Part shown: positions 59,364 to 64,000 of the stretch, piece by piece
Layout of the letters: each line of letters begins with the position of its first letter
Position numbering within the stretch: the stretch's first letter is position 1
NCBI GenBank assembly: GCA_963920765.1
Contig: OY987247.1
Coordinates: 19,316,471 to 19,380,470 of the forward strand
Direction of reading: 5' to 3'
Length of the DNA: 64,000 bases
From: Ulota crispa
Taxonomy: Eukaryota > Streptophyta > Bryopsida > Orthotrichales > Orthotrichaceae
Notes under the pieces: generated by a model
What the model was told of the DNA's origin: nothing
Databases searched by the model: none
What the model saw: the letters and a program-made list of their open reading frames with translations, nothing else
Made by a program: the position numbers and the translations under genes

Positions 59364-60335
59364 CTAAGCCCTAAAGGACCATGGTCTTTATTTTTTCAAA
59401 ACATACTCAAACATGTCACTTCTATGGGAAAGGGTAAAAATGTTTGAAGATTAGTGTTTTTGCATATTTGACTGTAGGATCTTGTACTAGACTTGTATAA
59501 GAATGTATCATTCAAAACTTACAAAACTTTGACCGCACAAATTGCAAGATGTTAACATTTAAAGGATAATCAACAAGCTTTTTTGCACCTTGCACGACTA
59601 GATTATTTGACTTTGAGCTTTTTTAACTTTAAATTTTTGCACCATGGAGTTTTGAGGTTTATTTTTTTATGCTAGAGAATTGAGTTGAGAGTCTTTGGAA
59701 AAAAACCAAAACAAAAAATACTTAATTTTCATTATTAAAAAAAACAATAAATAGAAGACGGTTTTAGATTGAACAAAATGTTAAATTACTTATTACCTAG
59801 CCATGGAATTGAATCACAAGAATCCCAATGGTGAGATTGTCTAATCAAGTACCAAGCAATCTTCACCCTTTGGTTCCTTTCCATTTTCCAATATATTTTT
59901 TAGGGTTTAATATTAAATTTGCATTCAAAAATGAAATTCAATAGTTCATGAGTTATTTTACCAAAGCACAACCACACCGACCTGCAAACTAAAACTTCTC
60001 ATAACTTTCATCTCATCAATCAAAATTGAATGATTCAAAGCTCCCCACATCTATATAAGTCTAAAGAACCCACTTCAGATTGTTATTTGAAATAAATGAA
60101 AAGTTTAAAGAAGTTCTTGGCTACCCAAGGAGCAACATTTCATAGGTTTTAATTTTTAACATCTTCAATAATCGTTGAAATAAAGGGTAATTAGCAAACC
60201 CAAGTAAATCTTCAAATTTTTGCCCTTCAATGAAAGTTTCAAAAGATTACGCAAAGTGATTTAGCCATAGGAACATGCCCAAAATCCCATTTGTCCCCCC
60301 TATAGGTCAACAGTCCTTCAGGCCTTAGGGGCTAC
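59364..60335. mobile_element. TTAA-ended TIR element, copy D (diverged)
   Basis: The left end CTAAGCCCTAAAGGACCATG and the right end CAGTCCTTCAGGCCTTAGGG resemble the family termini, with TTAA lost and a small insertion. The interior aligns with copies A and C (TGTAGGATCTTGTACTAGA; AAAACTTCTCATAACTTTC). It is the most diverged copy. Confidence 0.7.
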
Positions 60336-60474
60336 AATATTTGTTTTGAAGAAACACAAAATAAAGAAAATTTGGTCATTGTAGTTGAATTTCACCTCCA
60401 CCATTTTTTTTTTGAATTACTCTGCCTTAATTAAAAGTTATAGGCATAAATAACAAGTTCTAAGTAATTGGAAT

Positions 60475-60655
60475 GTCAAGGGTTTGAGCCAACGACCTCC
60501 TAATTACCAAGCCATGGGCCATTGGGCCTTCATCACCACACCACATTTTAGCTTAGATGTCCAAGGGAAATTTAAAGTTGCATTTGTGTTTTAAATGTCA
60601 CTGTTATATTGTTGTCATTTTTTTCCAAGTGTGGAGGCCATTTCAGCATATTTAA
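60475..60655 (-). repeat. tRNA-like (SINE-like) repeat, copy 3 (diverged)
   Basis: The minus strand shows AAATGTGGTGTGGTGATGAAGG and TTGGCTCAAACCC where copies 1 and 2 have box A and box B. The upstream phrase GTGGAGGCCATTTCAGC corresponds to GTTTGGAGGCTATTTCA in copy 2. Confidence 0.5.
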
Positions 60656-61978
60656 GTATTTCTTTTGAAGGAACAATAAACCAAGAGAACATGGCTATTT
60701 TAATTTGTTTAGGCCTCCAACTAATTTTTCTAGACGTCACTTCATCACTTAGAATTTGCAAGAGAAAAGCAAATACGATTTTATTAAACTACATGCAGTA
60801 TAAGGAATTAGCTTTGACCTTTGCATACATATTCTGCTTGGATTACAACAATTTCAATTGTCAATAGATTGTTGCAACTCTAGTTTTGCTTTATATCTAA
60901 ATCTCTTTTAGTTAAGACTTCCAACTTCTCCTTCTATTTTAAAACTCTTATTATGGTCAAAACTTAGATGTGGGTTCAAGCCTTGCTAGTGTCTACAAAA
61001 AACCAAATTGTAAACTTTGCTATTAATAGATTTTTGCAATCATAAAATTACCAATATGTTTTATGTACTTTGAATAGTTTTAGTTGTTTTGGTTTTTAGG
61101 GATTTAGCACAATGTTATTAGGAATGTAAGCATTTCCATACCCTAGACAGTTTACTTGGTTATTGTGATATAGGGTTTGAATCTTAGAGGTTTCAATTCC
61201 TATCTTATGTAAATATGTAATGTACAATTCAATGTTGAATTCTAGGATTTTACATTTGGGCAACAAAAATTATGCTTTGTGCACATGTACGTCAACGTGA
61301 AACTAAAATCTCTACATGTTGGCCCCTATTTTAGTAGGCAAATTATCATATGATGCATTTCTTGTAATGTAGGAAAAATTGTGTCCTTCACCATATTCTA
61401 TGAGTATTGCAACCCAGAAATGCAATTTTAAGATTTTAAACAATAAAACTACATATGTTTATCATATTCAGATACAATTTTTGATTTTCTAGAGTGAAAG
61501 TGAAAATCTTATAGAAATGATTGATTAAGGAATGTTATAATTCTTAAGTGCTTAGAACCATTAACTAGATATTAAGGATTTCCTGTCAAATCGGAACTAG
61601 GTAGATGATAATCTGGAACTAGTTGCTGGGAGTATACATTGGGTCTATACAAAGCGCTGGTGGGAGAAATCCCAAAAACAGTAAATGCGCCGCCTATTGA
61701 ATCAATGGTCATTAACAACAAGATTAGTAATGGTGGCAACGATTTGGTGGTAATCATGATTACATGAATGGTTGCAACAGTTGAGTTAGGGAAACAAGAT
61801 CATGAGCTTGAAAGAGAGAAGGCAAGTTCATTCTTTGATTCTCCTTCATCTTACCTTTAGAACATTAGTATTTGGTGCTCTTGTTTTGCTTGACGAGTGA
61901 TTGAAGTGTTGTGAGCAATAGCATACCCTCATCCAAAGTGAGTTTTAGTTGCAATTTTCTTCACCACCTTCAAGAACC
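60656..61978. other. no gene seen
   Basis: AT-rich. The last 400 bases loosely match the leader of the copy 1 element (ATCAATGGTC...TAGTAATGG) and form the upstream region of the gene at 61979. Confidence 0.4.
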
Positions 61979-63733
61979 ATGGGCAAGACAAACGGGAGAG
62001 AGGAAGTGTCAATTACGCTTCAATCAGTAGTTCCTAGAGTTCTTGCAGATCTTGGCCATGGAAAAATGTTAGAAGATGATCTGAACCTTCTAGGATGAGC
62101 AAGATTAATTAGGGTCCTCTAGAATCTAAAGAACAAAGAGATGGTTTGCAAATTGTTGGGGACTCTAGCAAGTCAATGGGACTATTCCAAGCGTGGTTGT
62201 CCGGAGGCTTGGTCTAAGGATCTGTGGTCTAGTGTGTACTCCTTTGCAAGTGCAAGATAGGGCGTCTGTCCTAAGGGAGATGAGTACATCAAGGGGAAGT
62301 TTGCAATAGCAGCAAACTCTAAAAATGGGTACATGATTGCCAATTGTAAGAAAAATTGGGAGAGGCAAGTCTTGGAATTCCTGGTTCCTATGCTGCTTCT
62401 GAATCAACCTACCACCCTCACCCTTATGCCAATACCATCTTTGGTGCACTATCCAAGCAGAGAGCTGTGAATTAGAGAATAGTCATCAGGGACCTAGGTA
62501 ACAAGTTAATCAAATTGCTAGGAAATACTAAAGCGTCAAGGCTTAGCCCCTTCTTGTTCCATTTGTATAAACATTTGGAATTGTTGAAGAACAAGGAGAA
62601 CATAGATTATGAAGCCGTGGAGGTAATGTTGAAGTTTGACATTACCTTGGATCCAGAATTGGAAGCAAAACCAAATGAGGAATTGGAAGCAGAATAAGAA
62701 GAGCCCCTAGAACTAGAGAGGCAGAGAGAAGCCAAGGGAAAGGGTAAGGAGTCAGCCAAACTTGCGGTAATACTAGTGAAGCAAGTTAAAAAGGATCCTA
62801 GGGACTACCGGAATAAGCAACCTTTCTCTAATCTCATTAGACAAATGGAGGAAAATCCAAGAGGCTCTTATGGTGGATAGAGAAATTCTCTTTAAACTTA
62901 CCGTGTTGATGGATGCTTACCATCAATACAAGCTCTATAATATGGTAAAAGATCTCCAATGGCTCAAGAAGAAGAGTCAGATGGAGGTGCAGAACTTATC
63001 CGAGCAGGTGACGGCCCTCACCTCCCAACTGCAACAAGAAGTGGAGGAAGTTAAGTTAGCCCAACGCACCTACCAAGATATGGCCAAACTCCGGAGTATG
63101 GTTGCTATTCCGAGAGATGTGGTGAACAAGGCTATGTTGTTTGACGCTAAGGTGCTGAAGATGGGGTCAGCAATGGGTTCCAAGCTTGTGAGTGTGTTAG
63201 TGGAATATGCAGGTCAGATGGAGGAAGTGTTGTAGGAGATGAGGGCAATCTTGCATGGTTAGGGTAAGAACTTGGAAGGAGGAGAAGGATTCGGGAGAGA
63301 GAGGGGAGCCACCCTTGTTTAGAAGACCCCACCTCTTCAGTCCCCTTGTCTTGTAGAACCGGAGGAATAGGCGGAGATGAGAACACCGCCCTCCACGCGG
63401 TTGCCTAATAAGGTCAACTTTGGACTAGGAAAAGAGTCTACTCCAAGATTGTGCACTAAGAGCCAGACCCAGGTTTCTCCACATAGTGGAGGTGTTGTTC
63501 GGGTAGCAAGCCCCTTGAAGAGGGAGGCTACTCCAAAACGCGCGAGAGAGTCGACATCTCTTGTCCAAATTGACATAGACAACAAGCCGTCCGTGTCAAC
63601 TTTGTGTGAAGAAAGTTCAGCTGAAACAAAGACATCTTCTAGAGATACTGACCCGGAAGCAGTAGCACTATCGCAAGGGAAGCATGAGAAACTCAATCCA
63701 AAGGCAAAAGGAAAAGGTGCGCAAAGTTTTTGA
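61979..63733 (+). pseudogene. unidentified element gene, copy 2 (paralogue of 29888-31663)
   Basis: ATG at 61979 opens MGKTNGREEVSITLQSVVPR, the better preserved N-terminus of the pair. Internal stops follow (for example after LLG and VL), and a frame slip near 62425 breaks it within the LTLMP/YANTIFGALSK junction. The 62515-62697 frame carries LGNTK..RLSPFLFHLYKHLE and DITLDPELE. The next frame (62870-63235) is a coiled-coil region with LSEQVTALTSQLQQEVEEVK. The last (63377-63733) is basic and ends KAKGKGAQSF. Sharing many blocks with copy 1 across the whole length shows a common element, with more stops here. Function unknown. Confidence 0.65.
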
Positions 63734-64000
63734 GCTCCAGTGCAAAGGCAACTTCCACACAAGAGTGCTGCCAAGTCAGCAACTCCCTCTTTGAAGAGGA
63801 AGAGGAAGGGTAATTAGCTTTCACTTAGCACAAGTTGATAGCATGTAATTTGAAATAAAGGGTAGGCCTTTACAGGTAGTTAAAGGTTGCCTTCATTTTA
63901 GTAGTTTTTGGGTCGCAAATCCTGCATTAGAGGATTCGAGATCCATTCTTTGGAGAGCTAAGTGGTAGTAGTCTAGACCCACATTTTTAGGATTCGAGAA
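63734..64000. other. tail of the copy 2 element (window edge)
   Basis: Non-coding; resembles the sequence after copy 1 (31850-31900). The element may continue past the window. Confidence 0.35.

Overview
The window looks like nuclear DNA of a land plant. It is AT-rich, long stretches lack genes, coding pieces carry GT...AG introns, and several transposon families are typical of plants. The species cannot be named from the sequence. The mix of unusual transposase-like families might fit a non-flowering plant with a large genome, but that is only an impression. I found no intact host gene. Nearly everything recognisable is mobile-element coding sequence broken by in-frame stops and frameshifts, or non-coding repeats. 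There are no bacterial features, rRNA genes, CRISPR arrays or convincing tRNA genes.

Layout. 0-1.5 kb: an unrecognised two-exon fragment and a half copy of a TTAA-ended repeat. 2.0-6.3 kb (minus strand): a degenerate CACTA (En/Spm) TNP2 transposase with three exons, followed by a 21-bp tandem repeat. 6.6-10.8 kb: no gene. 11.2-15.4 kb (plus): a pseudogene of about 1,300 codons with two zinc fingers and transposase-like segments, family not identified. 15.8-17.5 kb: small unrecognised coding fragments. 18.9-25.7 kb (plus): scattered exons resembling the plant Ptta/En/Spm (Transposase_24) protein, interrupted by a foldback MITE (20.8 kb) and a TTAA-ended element (22.3-23.2 kb).

29.2-31.7 kb: a palindromic MITE, then a degraded unidentified element gene whose paralogue lies at 62.0-63.7 kb. 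33.6-41.6 kb (minus): a series of degraded exons, one group encoding an FCP1/NIF-type HAD phosphatase domain. Their introns hold tandem repeats and many copies of a GGTCAA/TTGACC palindrome. 43-52 kb: non-coding DNA with minisatellites, a textbook CACTA MITE with its target duplication, and two TTAA-ended elements that share one TTAA. 53.4-54.9 kb (plus): another transposase-like pseudogene. 57-61 kb: a 37-bp minisatellite, three tRNA-like (SINE-like) repeats, a miRNA-like hairpin and a fourth TTAA-ended element.

The genes do not form a pathway. The window is a layered record of insertions. The items most worth follow-up are the TTAA-ended repeat family, the unidentified zinc-finger transposase-like pseudogene, the paired unidentified element genes at 30 and 62 kb, and the W-box-like palindrome found in unrelated repeats and introns.
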